DNA of 32,497 nt from an uncultured Clostridia bacterium (lineage in GTDB: Bacteria > Bacillota > Clostridia > TANB77 > CAG-508): assembly GCA_944388625.1 (NCBI GenBank), contig CALXJM010000007.1:1-32497 (forward strand). Reading direction: 5' to 3'. Position numbers and translations under genes: made by a program. Positions 15,228 to 23,315 of this stretch are shown here, in pieces (the stretch's first letter is position 1; every line of letters begins with the position of its first letter). Under the pieces are notes generated by a model, which was given only the letters and a program-made list of their open reading frames with translations, did not search any database and was not told the origin of the DNA.

Positions 15228-17780
15228 CTAAATGTTTTCTTTTCGAATAGTCTCAATTGTATTTTGTTTATTAATTTTGCTCATACTATATTTCATAATA
15301 AAAAATACTAAAATAAATACAAAAATAGCAGAAAGTAACATAGGATACCAAGGAATATATACTCCTTGATCTATTTTAATTGCAAAAGCCTTATATAAAG
15401 CAAATGTGCCTAATAATCCAAGAATAATTCCATAAAGTAATGCTTTTGTAGCATAAAATATAGTTTCTAGATGAATCATACGATTAAATTCTTTTTTTGT
15501 CATTCCAATACTTTTTAACATAGCAAATTCTTTTTGTCTTAACTCCATATTAGAAGTTATTGTATTAAAAATATTTGTCACACCAATTAAAGTAATTACT
15601 GTAATAAAGCCATATAGAAAAATATTAATTACTAAAATCATTGCTTTTTGTTCTTTTACTTGTTCATCTATATTATAAGTTATAAGCGAATTATCTATTT
15701 TTTCTATTTCATTTACTAATGTTTCTGGATTGCTTGATTGTATCATAATGTTTTCTAATTCTAAATCTATATCTGGATATAAATCTTTATTAATAATTAG
15801 ATAACCATCTGTATAGTGAGTATTTTCTAGTCCATAAGGACCTGTATCTGTTATGCCTCCTACTTTAATAGAGATTTCTTCTCCATCTAAAGTTCCATAA
15901 ATTATATCATTTTTATCATAAGTATAACGTCTAATTTCTTTTGAATTTTGGGAATTTTCATCGTAATATTGACTAGTATCACATAAAATTCCACTTTCTT
16001 TTACACTTTCATAATCGAGTCCTAGCTTTTGTACATATTTTTTAAAAGATGCATCATCTAAAGCTTGTATACTTAAATATATAAATTCTTCTCCAATAGG
16101 CTCTAATTGTCCTGTTATCACATTTAATATGTTATTTCTAGAAAGAGAGGTATAAGGAATTTCTCTAATTTTACTTTTGTCAGTAATTTTTATTCCATTA
16201 TCTCTGTAGCTATAAAGCATAAAATAATCTTCGATTGATTCTAGAGATAGTATTTTGTCTATACTTTCTATATTATTAGAATTTAATCCGTATATAGTCA
16301 CATTATAATCATAATCTGTATAATAGTTTGTAGTAAAACCAAACATATTCGTAATAAATGCATTCATTGTAATAAAAATAAATATACTTACTGCTAAAGA
16401 TATAACTGTAGTTCTATATTTCTTTTTGCTCCTTTTTAAGTTTTTATAAGCTAATACTCCTCCTGTTTTAAATATTTTTTCTATAATTTGGGGAGTTTTT
16501 AAATTTTTACTTTTTATTTGTATACTTTCTGTATTTCTTATTCCTTCTATTGGAGTCACCTTAGATGCTTTCCTAGCTGAAGAAATTGCAGATAAGTAGA
16601 TTGTAATGAATCCTAAAATAATAGAGAGTAAGATTGGCCATATAGATATGTGAAATACAATCCCATTGATATTTGTAAGTAAGAAATCTCCCAAAATTGC
16701 ATTTACTATTTTTATTAATACAAATACTGCTAATATTCCAGATAAAATTCCTATAGGAATTCCAACAACTCCCAACATAAGAGCTTCTGTAACTACATTC
16801 TTCTTAATTTGTTTTTTTGTAGCTCCAATACTAGCAAGCATTCCATACATTTTAATTTTTTCCGTAGTTGATATTGAAAAAGAGTTTCTAATACAAAACA
16901 CACTAGCAAATATTATAATAAATAAAACTACTCCCATAACAGCATAAAGCATACTGATAGTAGAATCACTAAAAGCAAATGCTTCCCAACGTAGAAGCTC
17001 TGTGTTAATAAAATAATCTTTGTATTTAGTATCTGGCTCAGGAAATGTTTGAAGTTGGCTATAATTATCTACATCTAAAAGCTCTGCAATAGCTTTTTTA
17101 TATTCACTAGGATTTTTCAAAGAACAATAAGCAATCATTTCTCCTTCTACATCTTTAGAGCTTATTCCGTAATACATGTGATTTGTATTATACTTTGATA
17201 CAACTCCTACAATAGTATAAATCTTTTTTGTAGTGTTTACTAACTTTTCCATTGAACTATGATTTGGATTCATATTATTTAATTCATAGTCATCTATACT
17301 TTGCCTTTCGCCTACTTCTAGTTCTATTGTATCTCCTATTTTATAATTTGAATTGTTAAAAACACTCTGACTAATTGCAATTTCATTTTCATTTTTAGGT
17401 GCTCTTCCTTCTAATAGGTTATATGATAAATCCTCTAAGTCTATATTGCCAAGTGAATATATATGAATATATGGATTGTCTTCTTCTTGTTTTTCTTGAT
17501 TAAAATATGAATATCCATTATCATATAAAAGTTTGATGTCTTTTATTTCCTTATTATTTTGTAAATTTTTTATATCATCCTCTTGTAAATTTGAAATATA
17601 AATATGATAATAACCGGTCTGGTTGATAGTATTCTGAATTAAAGTTTCCCTAAAACTGCTAACAAGTCCAGAAGCAGCACAAATAAGTGAAACTGAAAGA
17701 ATGATTCCAATAATTGTACTAATAGTTCTTTTTTTATTTAGCATTAAATTTTTAAAAGCTAATTTATTTAGAACTTTCAT
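15228..17780 (-). CDS. FtsX/MacB-type ABC transporter permease
   Basis: At 850 residues this is a large permease with two FtsX-like halves. Hydrophobic segments are seen near residues 18-40, in a cluster at about 275-410, at about 460-480 and in a last cluster at about 735-840. Between them are two large extracytoplasmic regions rich in Asp, Glu and Tyr. Repeated cytoplasmic signatures (MLASIGATKKQIKKN in the first half and MLKSIGMTKKEFNR in the second) mark the FtsX domains. Such pairs usually handle peptides, lipoproteins or antibiotics such as bacitracin. The substrate is not identifiable, and no two-component system is adjacent. It follows its ATPase by three bases with an AGGAGG ribosome site. 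Confidence 0.88.
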   Translation of the reverse strand: MKVLNKLAFKNLMLNKKRTISTIIGIILSVSLICAASGLVSSFRETLIQNTINQTGYYHIYISNLQEDDIKNLQNNKEIKDIKLLYDNGYSYFNQEKQEEDNPYIHIYSLGNIDLEDLSYNLLEGRAPKNENEIAISQSVFNNSNYKIGDTIELEVGERQSIDDYELNNMNPNHSSMEKLVNTTKKIYTIVGVVSKYNTNHMYYGISSKDVEGEMIAYCSLKNPSEYKKAIAELLDVDNYSQLQTFPEPDTKYKDYFINTELLRWEAFAFSDSTISMLYAVMGVVLFIIIFASVFCIRNSFSISTTEKIKMYGMLASIGATKKQIKKNVVTEALMLGVVGIPIGILSGILAVFVLIKIVNAILGDFLLTNINGIVFHISIWPILLSIILGFITIYLSAISSARKASKVTPIEGIRNTESIQIKSKNLKTPQIIEKIFKTGGVLAYKNLKRSKKKYRTTVISLAVSIFIFITMNAFITNMFGFTTNYYTDYDYNVTIYGLNSNNIESIDKILSLESIEDYFMLYSYRDNGIKITDKSKIREIPYTSLSRNNILNVITGQLEPIGEEFIYLSIQALDDASFKKYVQKLGLDYESVKESGILCDTSQYYDENSQNSKEIRRYTYDKNDIIYGTLDGEEISIKVGGITDTGPYGLENTHYTDGYLIINKDLYPDIDLELENIMIQSSNPETLVNEIEKIDNSLITYNIDEQVKEQKAMILVINIFLYGFITVITLIGVTNIFNTITSNMELRQKEFAMLKSIGMTKKEFNRMIHLETIFYATKALLYGIILGLLGTFALYKAFAIKIDQGVYIPWYPMLLSAIFVFILVFFIMKYSMSKINKQNTIETIRKENI

Positions 17781-17783
17781 TTC

Positions 17784-18455
17784 CTAATCCTCCTTTTTTA
17801 TTTTGCCATCTTCTAATTTTATAATTCTATCTGCCGTTTTGGCAATTTCCATATTGTGAGTAATCATAATAATAGTTTGGTTATACTCTTTATTAGATTT
17901 TTTTAAAAGTTCTACAATTTCATAGCTGGATTTAGAATCTAAATTTCCTGTTGGTTCATCTGCTAAAATAATGGCAGGATTTGTAATCATAGCTCTTCCA
18001 ATGGAAACCCTTTGTTGTTGCCCTCCTGATAATTCATTTGGCAAATGTTTTTTTCTTGTTTCTAATCCTAATAATTGAATTAACTCATTTAATTTTTGTA
18101 TCTCAACATTTTGATTGTCTAAATCTAATGGAAGAGTAATATTTTCTTCTACATTTAAAATAGGAATCAAATTATAAAATTGATAAATAAGTCCTACTTT
18201 TCTCCTTCTAAATATAGCTAATTCATCGTCATTATATTTATAAATATCTTTCCCATCAATGTATACATTTCCGCTAGAAGGTCTATCTACTCCTCCTATT
18301 AAATGTAAAAGTGTAGATTTACCACTTCCAGAAGCACCAACAATTGCAACAAACTCTCCTTTTTGAACAGAAAAAGAAACATTATCTAATGCAATTACTT
18401 TAGTACTATCTTTTCCATAAACCTTGCTTAAATTTTCTACTCTTAAAATTTCCAT
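17784..18455 (-). CDS. ABC transporter ATP-binding protein (MacB/LolD/BceA type)
   Basis: This 223-residue ATPase drives the FtsX-type permease encoded after it. Walker A is GASGSGKST (about residues 38-46), the Q-loop is IYQFYNLIP, the signature is LSGGQQQR, Walker B is IILADEPTG, the D-loop is NLDSKSS and the switch His is in MITHNME. The ATG at 18455 has an AAAGGAATG ribosome site. A TATAAT box and a TTAAGA-N3-TCTTAA palindrome are upstream (18523-18537). All nucleotide-binding motifs are intact. Confidence 0.92.
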   Translation of the reverse strand: MEILRVENLSKVYGKDSTKVIALDNVSFSVQKGEFVAIVGASGSGKSTLLHLIGGVDRPSSGNVYIDGKDIYKYNDDELAIFRRRKVGLIYQFYNLIPILNVEENITLPLDLDNQNVEIQKLNELIQLLGLETRKKHLPNELSGGQQQRVSIGRAMITNPAIILADEPTGNLDSKSSYEIVELLKKSNKEYNQTIIMITHNMEIAKTADRIIKLEDGKIKKED

Positions 18456-18522
18456 AAAATATACATTCCTTTCAAAATCTTTTTTCTTTATTATACATCA
18501 CTAAAAACATTAATAGTTGATT

Positions 18523-18537
18523 TTAAGAAAATCTTAA
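18523..18537. promoter_or_regulatory. Palindrome upstream of the ABC transporter operon
   Basis: TTAAGA-AAA-TCTTAA is a perfect inverted repeat about 70 bases upstream of the ATPase start and just upstream of a TATAAT-like -10. Response regulators that control MacB/Bce-like transporters often bind sites of this kind, but its function here is a guess. Confidence 0.4.
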
Positions 18538-18545
18538 TAAGAAAG

Positions 18546-18695
18546 GTGTGTGTTAGCGAAAGCAAAGCTTTCGACACACACATGTGCATTTTGCTTCGCA
18601 AATATGCACAAACAAAGGAAACCTAACCTTGTTGTATAGCAAAAATCGTTTAAAATACTACTATATTAATAAAATAGTCGATTTTTCCTATACAA
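18546..18695. repeat. Three consecutive stem-loops in the 318-base lepB / ABC transporter gap
   Basis: The gap 18456-18773 contains no gene. It holds three inverted repeats. First, 18546-18581: outer arms GTGTGTGT/ACACACAC and inner arms CGAAAGC/GCTTTCG around AAA, with a three-base bulge. Second, 18583-18610: TGTGCA/TGCACA outside TTTGC/GCAAA, loop TTC. Third, 18632-18695: 17-base arms with a single C-C mismatch around a 30-base AT-rich loop. None is followed by a clear T run on the minus strand, so they are not simple terminators. A structured RNA, an untranslated region or a small non-autonomous element would all fit. Confidence 0.6.
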
Positions 18696-18773
18696 TAAAA
18701 AAAAGAAATTTTCATCTAGTTGTAAGTTTTACTAAATAAAAATTCCTTGTTTTATAAATAATTTTTTCTTGTT

Positions 18774-19406
18774 TTATTTTACTGTTCCAAAAGCATTTAG
18801 TGGCCAGAAGCGCAAAATAACACTTCCTTCAATTTTAGAAATTGGAATACAGCCAAAAGTTCTACTATCTACACTATCTCTTCGATTGTCACCCATAACA
18901 AAAACAGATTCATCCGGAACTATAAAGTGATTAAGTTCTTCATTTTGCAAAGAAGTAGTTACCCCATCTACTAGGTAATCTTCTTCTAGTTCCTTATCAT
19001 TAATATATACTTTCCCATTTTCAATTCTAATTTCTTCCCCTGGCAAGCCAATGACTCTTTTTATATAACTTTGTTTATTAATTTCTAAAACATAGTAGCA
19101 GAATTTCGACCAAAGTCCTTCTGGTTCGTTATCATATGTTGCCATTGGATTTTCATTAGATATAGAATTATATGAGTCAGGAGCCTCAAATGTAATAATT
19201 TCTCCTCTTTCTGGTGTTTTTTTGGCAGTTCTTATAAAGCGGTTTAATAATAGTCTTTGATTGTGTACTAAAGTTGGATACATCGAAGTTTGTTGAACAA
19301 TAGTTGGTGTAATTAAAAAGAATTTAATTAGTAAAGCAATTGCTACAGCAATAACAATGCAAAAAGTCCATTCTATAATCTCTTTTATAATAAAATTTTT
19401 ATTCAT
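18774..19406 (-). CDS. lepB: Signal peptidase I
   Basis: This 210-residue membrane-bound serine/lysine peptidase removes signal peptides from exported proteins. One N-terminal transmembrane segment (about residues 12-33) precedes the catalytic domain. Ser41 lies in QQTSMYPTL, the general base Lys116 in YIKRVIGLPGEEI, and MGDNRRDSVDSRTFG is the conserved late box. The sequence between boxes has an insert containing aromatic and acidic residues (about 80-110) not present in the shortest members. It follows dgkA by 28 bases with a GAGGAG ribosome site. Confidence 0.92.
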   Translation of the reverse strand: MNKNFIIKEIIEWTFCIVIAVAIALLIKFFLITPTIVQQTSMYPTLVHNQRLLLNRFIRTAKKTPERGEIITFEAPDSYNSISNENPMATYDNEPEGLWSKFCYYVLEINKQSYIKRVIGLPGEEIRIENGKVYINDKELEEDYLVDGVTTSLQNEELNHFIVPDESVFVMGDNRRDSVDSRTFGCIPISKIEGSVILRFWPLNAFGTVK

Positions 19407-19434
19407 TGTAAGCTCCTCTTTTCTTCTTTTGATT

Positions 19435-19809
19435 TTATTTGAAAATTAAAAATAATTTGGGCAAAAATATAAATCCCGCAACAATCACAGAAATAATAGC
19501 TGAAACAAAAACAGCTGATGCAGCTATATCTTTAGCTTGCTTAGCTAAAGGATTTATTTCAGGAGAGACTAAATCTACAGTACTTTCAATAGCTGTATTA
19601 ATAAGTTCTGATATTAATACAATTCCAAATAGTAAAATACAAATAATCCATTCTATACTAGGTAGCTTTAGTAAAACACCTGCAAGTAGCACACAAAAAA
19701 TAGCAATTAAATGAAATTTTAGGTTTCTTTCTTGCTTGAATGCGGAAAATAGTCCTTGAATTGCATAACCAAAACTATAAAATAAATTTTTGCTTTTATG
19801 TAATTTCAT
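19435..19809 (-). CDS. dgkA: Diacylglycerol / undecaprenol kinase family protein
   Basis: The 124-residue integral membrane kinase has three predicted helices (about residues 33-50, 53-70 and 96-120) preceded by an amphipathic N-terminus. The family signature is present: FKQERNLKFHL, then ELINTAIESTVDLVSPEINPLAKQAKD (about residues 63-89) with the catalytic and metal-binding Glu and Asn. In Gram-positive bacteria this family phosphorylates undecaprenol rather than diacylglycerol; that assignment is by family. It lies 67 bases after sufB and 28 before lepB. Confidence 0.88.
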   Translation of the reverse strand: MKLHKSKNLFYSFGYAIQGLFSAFKQERNLKFHLIAIFCVLLAGVLLKLPSIEWIICILLFGIVLISELINTAIESTVDLVSPEINPLAKQAKDIAASAVFVSAIISVIVAGFIFLPKLFLIFK

Positions 19810-19876
19810 ATTTTTCTTCCCCTTTTTAATTATTTACAAGTTTAAGAATATTTCTAAATAATATAAGATAAGCAGT

Positions 19877-20794
19877 TTATTTTAAAAAACCTTTTATAAT
19901 TTCTTCTTCTGCCTGTTTTTCGTTAAGTCCTAAAGTCATAAGTTTAATAAGTTGCTCACCAGCAATCTTTCCAATAGCAGCTTCATGAATTAAATTGGCT
20001 TCTACATTATTAGCAGTAATTTCTGGTATGGCTTGTACTGTTCCATTATCTTTAATTATTGCATCACATTCCACATGTGCAAAGCATTTATTATTTCCAA
20101 AAATTTTAGAAGAAAATTTTTGTTTTGAATTTTCTATTGCTACAGAACGTGAAGTAACATGTGTACTGGCATTTTCGCCGTTTAAATTGACTTCAAAAGA
20201 AGTTTCTGCAATTTGATTTCCGTGAGTCATAATCTTTTCACCAATAACTAAATTTGTATTATCATATAGAGTAGCTAAAGTTGTTCTTATAGTAGAATCA
20301 ACTCCCTTAATTTGCACAGTTTCCATTTCCATACTTGCTCCATCTTTTAATGTGATTTCTGTTATTGGATTTAAAACTTTTTTGCCTGCACCAGTGCCTT
20401 CTCCATAGTGTTTTTCTATATAACGAACTTTTGCTCCTTCTTCTAAAAAGAAGCGATGAATTCCATCATGTTGTGAATTTTCGTGGTGGTCATTATGAAT
20501 TCCACATCCAGCAATAATAGTAATATTGGCATTCTTTCCTATATAAAAATCATTATAAACTATATCATGTAAGCCACTTTGTGTTAAAATAACGGGAATA
20601 TGTATAATTTCAAATGGAGTATTTTCTTTTACATAAATATTTATACCAGAAAGTTCTTGTTTAGTTACTATATTAACATTTTCTGTTACTCGTCTATCTA
20701 TTCCTTTACCATTTTTTCGTATGTTATAAGCCCCTTTAAAGGAAGATGTGCCATCTAAAATTTCTTTTAATAAATCTTCTTCTATTTTATCCAT
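19877..20794 (-). CDS. sufB: SufB/SufD-family Fe-S cluster scaffold of a two-gene SUF system
   Basis: The 305-residue protein is a right-handed beta-helix scaffold of the SufB/SufD family, much shorter than E. coli SufB (about 495). It has IIAGCGIHNDHHENSQHDG with several His residues at about 93-111, the glycine-rich strands of the helix, and the C-terminal IHEAAIGKIAGEQLIKLMTLGL, a family hallmark. With SufC just upstream and no SufS, SufU or SufD in the window, the pair fits the minimal SmsCB-type arrangement known from anaerobes. It starts inside the end of the frameshift-corrected sufC (eight-base overlap) with an AAAGGAGGGG ribosome site. Confidence 0.82.
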   Translation of the reverse strand: MDKIEEDLLKEILDGTSSFKGAYNIRKNGKGIDRRVTENVNIVTKQELSGINIYVKENTPFEIIHIPVILTQSGLHDIVYNDFYIGKNANITIIAGCGIHNDHHENSQHDGIHRFFLEEGAKVRYIEKHYGEGTGAGKKVLNPITEITLKDGASMEMETVQIKGVDSTIRTTLATLYDNTNLVIGEKIMTHGNQIAETSFEVNLNGENASTHVTSRSVAIENSKQKFSSKIFGNNKCFAHVECDAIIKDNGTVQAIPEITANNVEANLIHEAAIGKIAGEQLIKLMTLGLNEKQAEEEIIKGFLK

Positions 20795-21507
20795 CGTCTA
20801 CCCCTCCTTTTAATTTACAACATACCGTATCTTGTGATATTTTTTTTAAAATTTCATCTTTGTTAGTTACTTGTTCAATTTTTCCACTATTCATTAAAAT
20901 AACTTTATCTGCAATACTTAAAATTCTTTCTTGGTGAGAAATAATCAATGTAGTTCCGCTTTATTATTTTTCGCATGGCTTCAAAAATTTGAATAAGATT
21001 AGAAAAGCTCCACAAATCAATGCCTGCTTCTGGTTCATCAAAAATAGTAAGTTTTGAATTTCTAGCAACAACAGAAGCAATCTCAATTCTTTTTAGTTCT
21101 CCTCCTGAAAGAGAAGCATTAATTTCTCTATCTACATATTCTTTAGCACATAATCCTACTTTGGATAAAATATCGCAAGCTTCCATTTTAGTCATGTCTT
21201 TCCCTGCTGACAAACGAATTATATCATATACTGTAATTCCTTTAAATCTTATTGGTTGCTGAAAGGCGAAACCGATTCCTGCTTTTGCTCTTTCATCAAC
21301 GGATAAATTAGTAATATCTTTGTTGTCAAATAATATTTGCCCTTTATCTGGTTTTTCAATGCCCATAATAATTTTAGCTAAAGTGGATTTTCCTGAACCA
21401 TTTGGCCCTGTTATAACTACAAATTTATCTGTATCAATTTTTAAATTAATATGATTTAATATTTTTTTATTATCGCGTGTAAAACATATGTCTTTTAACT
21501 CTAACAT
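20787..21507 (-). CDS. sufC: SufC Fe-S assembly ATPase, with +1 frameshift at a CGG codon
   Basis: SufC is the ABC-type ATPase that drives Fe-S cluster assembly on SufB. Walker A (GPNGSGKST), the Q-loop region FAFQQPIRFKG, the signature LSGGELKRIEIA and Walker B with DEPEAGIDLW lie in the first part. At codon 184 the frame meets an in-frame CGG (20956-20958). Skipping its C continues GTTLIISHQERILSIADKVI, which carries the switch His in ISHQ, and runs on to a TAA at 20787. In the zero frame the protein stops 18 codons later at 20905, with no switch His. Joined length is 239 residues, normal for SufC, and the stop then overlaps the sufB start, as expected for this operon. Confidence 0.9.
20956..20958 (-). 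other. In-frame CGG codon at the sufC frameshift
   Basis: Minus-strand codons run AAA ATA ATA AAG CGG AAC TAC. Skipping the C gives AAG GGA ACT ACA TTG, restoring G-T-T-L before the switch-histidine strand of the ATPase. Confidence 0.85.
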
Positions 21508-21549
21508 TTTTCCTCCTCTGCTTGTTGTTAATGTGTAGCAAGCATATTT

Positions 21550-21578
21550 ATTATAGTATTTGTTTTAATTTATGTCAA
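21550..21578 (-). promoter_or_regulatory. Sigma-A promoter of sufCB
   Basis: On the minus strand TTGACA (21578-21573), a 17-base spacer and TATAAT (21555-21550) are both consensus. The promoter lies 43 bases upstream of the sufC ATG, between that gene and the long hairpin at 21588-21679. Confidence 0.92.
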
Positions 21579-21587
21579 ATAAATATA

Positions 21588-21679
21588 AAAAATAAGGTAA
21601 AATAATATGAAGTGAACTCAAATTATTAGACAAAAAAGTTTAATAAAAATGGTTCACTTCATATTTTACCTTATTTTTA
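21588..21679 (-). terminator. Long inverted repeat, probable terminator of the 21690 gene
   Basis: Arms of about 28 bases (21588-21617 and 21652-21679) pair throughout except for a three-base insertion in the left arm; the loop is about 34 bases. Read on the minus strand it follows the stop of the 21690-22343 gene and ends in a T-rich tract, so it can terminate that transcript just before the sufCB promoter. The arms are far longer than an ordinary terminator needs. Confidence 0.75.
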
Positions 21680-21689
21680 GTCACTATAA

Positions 21690-22343
21690 TTATTCTTGAA
21701 ATCCATTTGTTTTTTGAGTATATGTAGAAAAATCTGGGAGAGTAATATCTTCATCTGTTACACAATTTATTTCCAAAGCATAGAAAATTGTAGGAACTGT
21801 ACTTTCATTACTATATGTGGCTTCTCCAATAGTCCTATAAGTTTCTTTATCTATCCATATTTTAGTTGTATCATTTCTTAATGTATAATATTCTTTTCCT
21901 CCATATACTTCCGTATCTAAAACGAGCCCTTCTTTAAAGAAATAAACATATTGTTCAAATATATTTCCAGAAATTGTTAGCAAATTTGGAAGCGAAACTA
22001 AACTATAGTCTGTATAATAGTCATCTTCAATCTGTACATAAGATTTTTCATTTACATTGACAATAATTTTCTGTTTTTCTGCTTCATTTTGCCATAAATA
22101 ATAATGTTCATCTGGAGTAATAGTTTCTACTTTTCCAATTCCATCTTTGTAATAAGTTTTTGAAGTAGTATCATTACTAGAATTTGAAATAGTAAGACAA
22201 TAGTTTTCCATTAAAACATTGGTATTGGCATCCCATATTTTATGAACAACATACATCTTGTAACCAAGTATTATTAAAAGTGATATAAGGATAATAAAAA
22301 CAATTATTATGCTAATTCGTATTATGTTCTTTTTATTTTTCAT
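21690..22343 (-). CDS. Membrane-anchored extracytoplasmic protein of unknown function
   Basis: I do not recognise this 217-residue protein. It has a short basic start (KNKKNIIR), one hydrophobic segment at about residues 9-28 with no lipoprotein cysteine, and then a soluble extracytoplasmic domain of about 185 residues. That domain is rich in Tyr, Thr and acidic residues and made of short strands (TYYKDGIGKVETI, NEKSYVQIEDDYY, WIDKETYRTIGEA). The alternating strand pattern loosely recalls LolA-like or outer-surface sensor domains, but no catalytic motif is seen. The start is supported by GGGAGGG. It lies between CmpB copy 2 and sufC. Confidence 0.7.
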   Translation of the reverse strand: MKNKKNIIRISIIIVFIILISLLIILGYKMYVVHKIWDANTNVLMENYCLTISNSSNDTTSKTYYKDGIGKVETITPDEHYYLWQNEAEKQKIIVNVNEKSYVQIEDDYYTDYSLVSLPNLLTISGNIFEQYVYFFKEGLVLDTEVYGGKEYYTLRNDTTKIWIDKETYRTIGEATYSNESTVPTIFYALEINCVTDEDITLPDFSTYTQKTNGFQE

Positions 22344-22419
22344 ATATGTTCCCTCCCTTTTATATTATAATTTAACTGTGTTAATTGTATTGTAGCATAA
22401 ATGTAAATAATTGTCTAGT

Positions 22420-23067
22420 TTATTCGACAACAGTTCGATTTATCTTGTTTGTATATACTTTGTTCATGACAGTATCTGGATAATATTGATCAAAAAATAT
22501 GTCTATATTATCTTGAGGTTTTATATTTTGTGCTCTTTCTTTTTGTCTTGTAGCTGCCAAACATGAAAGTGATATATTAATTGTCATAAACAAAGCAAAG
22601 ACAATAGTTATATATCTGAATGAAATGCGATTTATAACATTTTCAATATAATTAATAAGTGGACAAATAAATTTAACAAATAAAACACCTGCTCCTCCCC
22701 AGTACATACAGTGAAGCAAACTGGTTCTTCCATTAATGTTAAAAAGCAAGTGGCTATAATCCCAAGATACTGTTCCAAAACATTTTTCTTGAATATAAGA
22801 GCATAAATATTCTACTATTCCACCCATAATCATGCTAAATAAAAAAATTTTCTTATATCCTTTTATTTTAGGGACTGTTAAATAATATAGTACTGCTCCA
22901 ATTCCATATACTTGAATAAAAGGTCCATAAAGCAAACCTTTTCTTGAAACAATATGGCCTTCTTGTACAAACGCAACTATCATTTCAACTACATATCCTA
23001 TTATACTTCCAATTATAAAAATCCAAAAAAGTTTAATTAGATAATTTACTACATTTTCTTTTTTCAT
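22420..23067 (-). CDS. CmpB-type putative ABC transporter permease (copy 2)
   Basis: This is a second member of the CmpB-like family seen at 13748-14437. About five hydrophobic segments are followed by a short polar tail. The shared signatures are FIIGSIIGYVVEM, SRKGLLYGPFIQVYGIGA and VSWDYSHLLFNINGRTSLL. An in-frame ATG at 23082 precedes the chosen start, but the GGAG ribosome site falls inside that ATG's own next codons and is well placed for the ATG at 23067, giving 215 residues. Substrate and partner are unknown, and no ATPase gene is adjacent. The divergent 230-base region to the radical-SAM gene is AT-rich; I saw no recognisable regulatory element except that gene's promoter. Confidence 0.72.
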   Translation of the reverse strand: MKKENVVNYLIKLFWIFIIGSIIGYVVEMIVAFVQEGHIVSRKGLLYGPFIQVYGIGAVLYYLTVPKIKGYKKIFLFSMIMGGIVEYLCSYIQEKCFGTVSWDYSHLLFNINGRTSLLHCMYWGGAGVLFVKFICPLINYIENVINRISFRYITIVFALFMTINISLSCLAATRQKERAQNIKPQDNIDIFFDQYYPDTVMNKVYTNKINRTVVE

Positions 23068-23277
23068 TTTTAAATTCTCCATTTATTTTATCATACGATT
23101 TTTTTTGCAAGTTTCCATAGTTTAACCTTACAATTACATTACATTTTTGTAAGATACTTATATCTTATAATAAAATTATTAAGAATTTATTTATAATTTA
23201 TTTAGATTTTATTAATTTTAAGAATTTTCAGCAAACAATATTCTACTAAATTAAAATGTTTTATCAGTGATTTTTTC

Positions 23278-23306
23278 TTGATTGATAATATTTTTTCTAG
23301 TATACT
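23278..23306 (+). promoter_or_regulatory. Promoter leaving almost no leader before the radical-SAM gene
   Basis: TTGATT (23278-23283), a 17-base spacer and TATACT (23301-23306) make a good sigma-A promoter. Transcription would begin near 23313, only a few bases before the ATG at 23316. No ribosome binding site is seen upstream, so the mRNA may be leaderless. Confidence 0.7.
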
Positions 23307-23315
23307 AATATTATT

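Noticed and set aside
5735-20958. Random sequencing error or gene decay as the cause of the three frameshifts
   Set aside because: Not excluded, but disfavoured: the three sites share the same in-frame CGG and same phase, do not look like homopolymer errors, and the genes show no other damage. It is kept as the main alternative.
23083-23315. Riboswitch or other structured leader in the divergent region
   Set aside because: Only AT-rich sequence without a convincing paired structure, and the plus-strand promoter leaves no leader.
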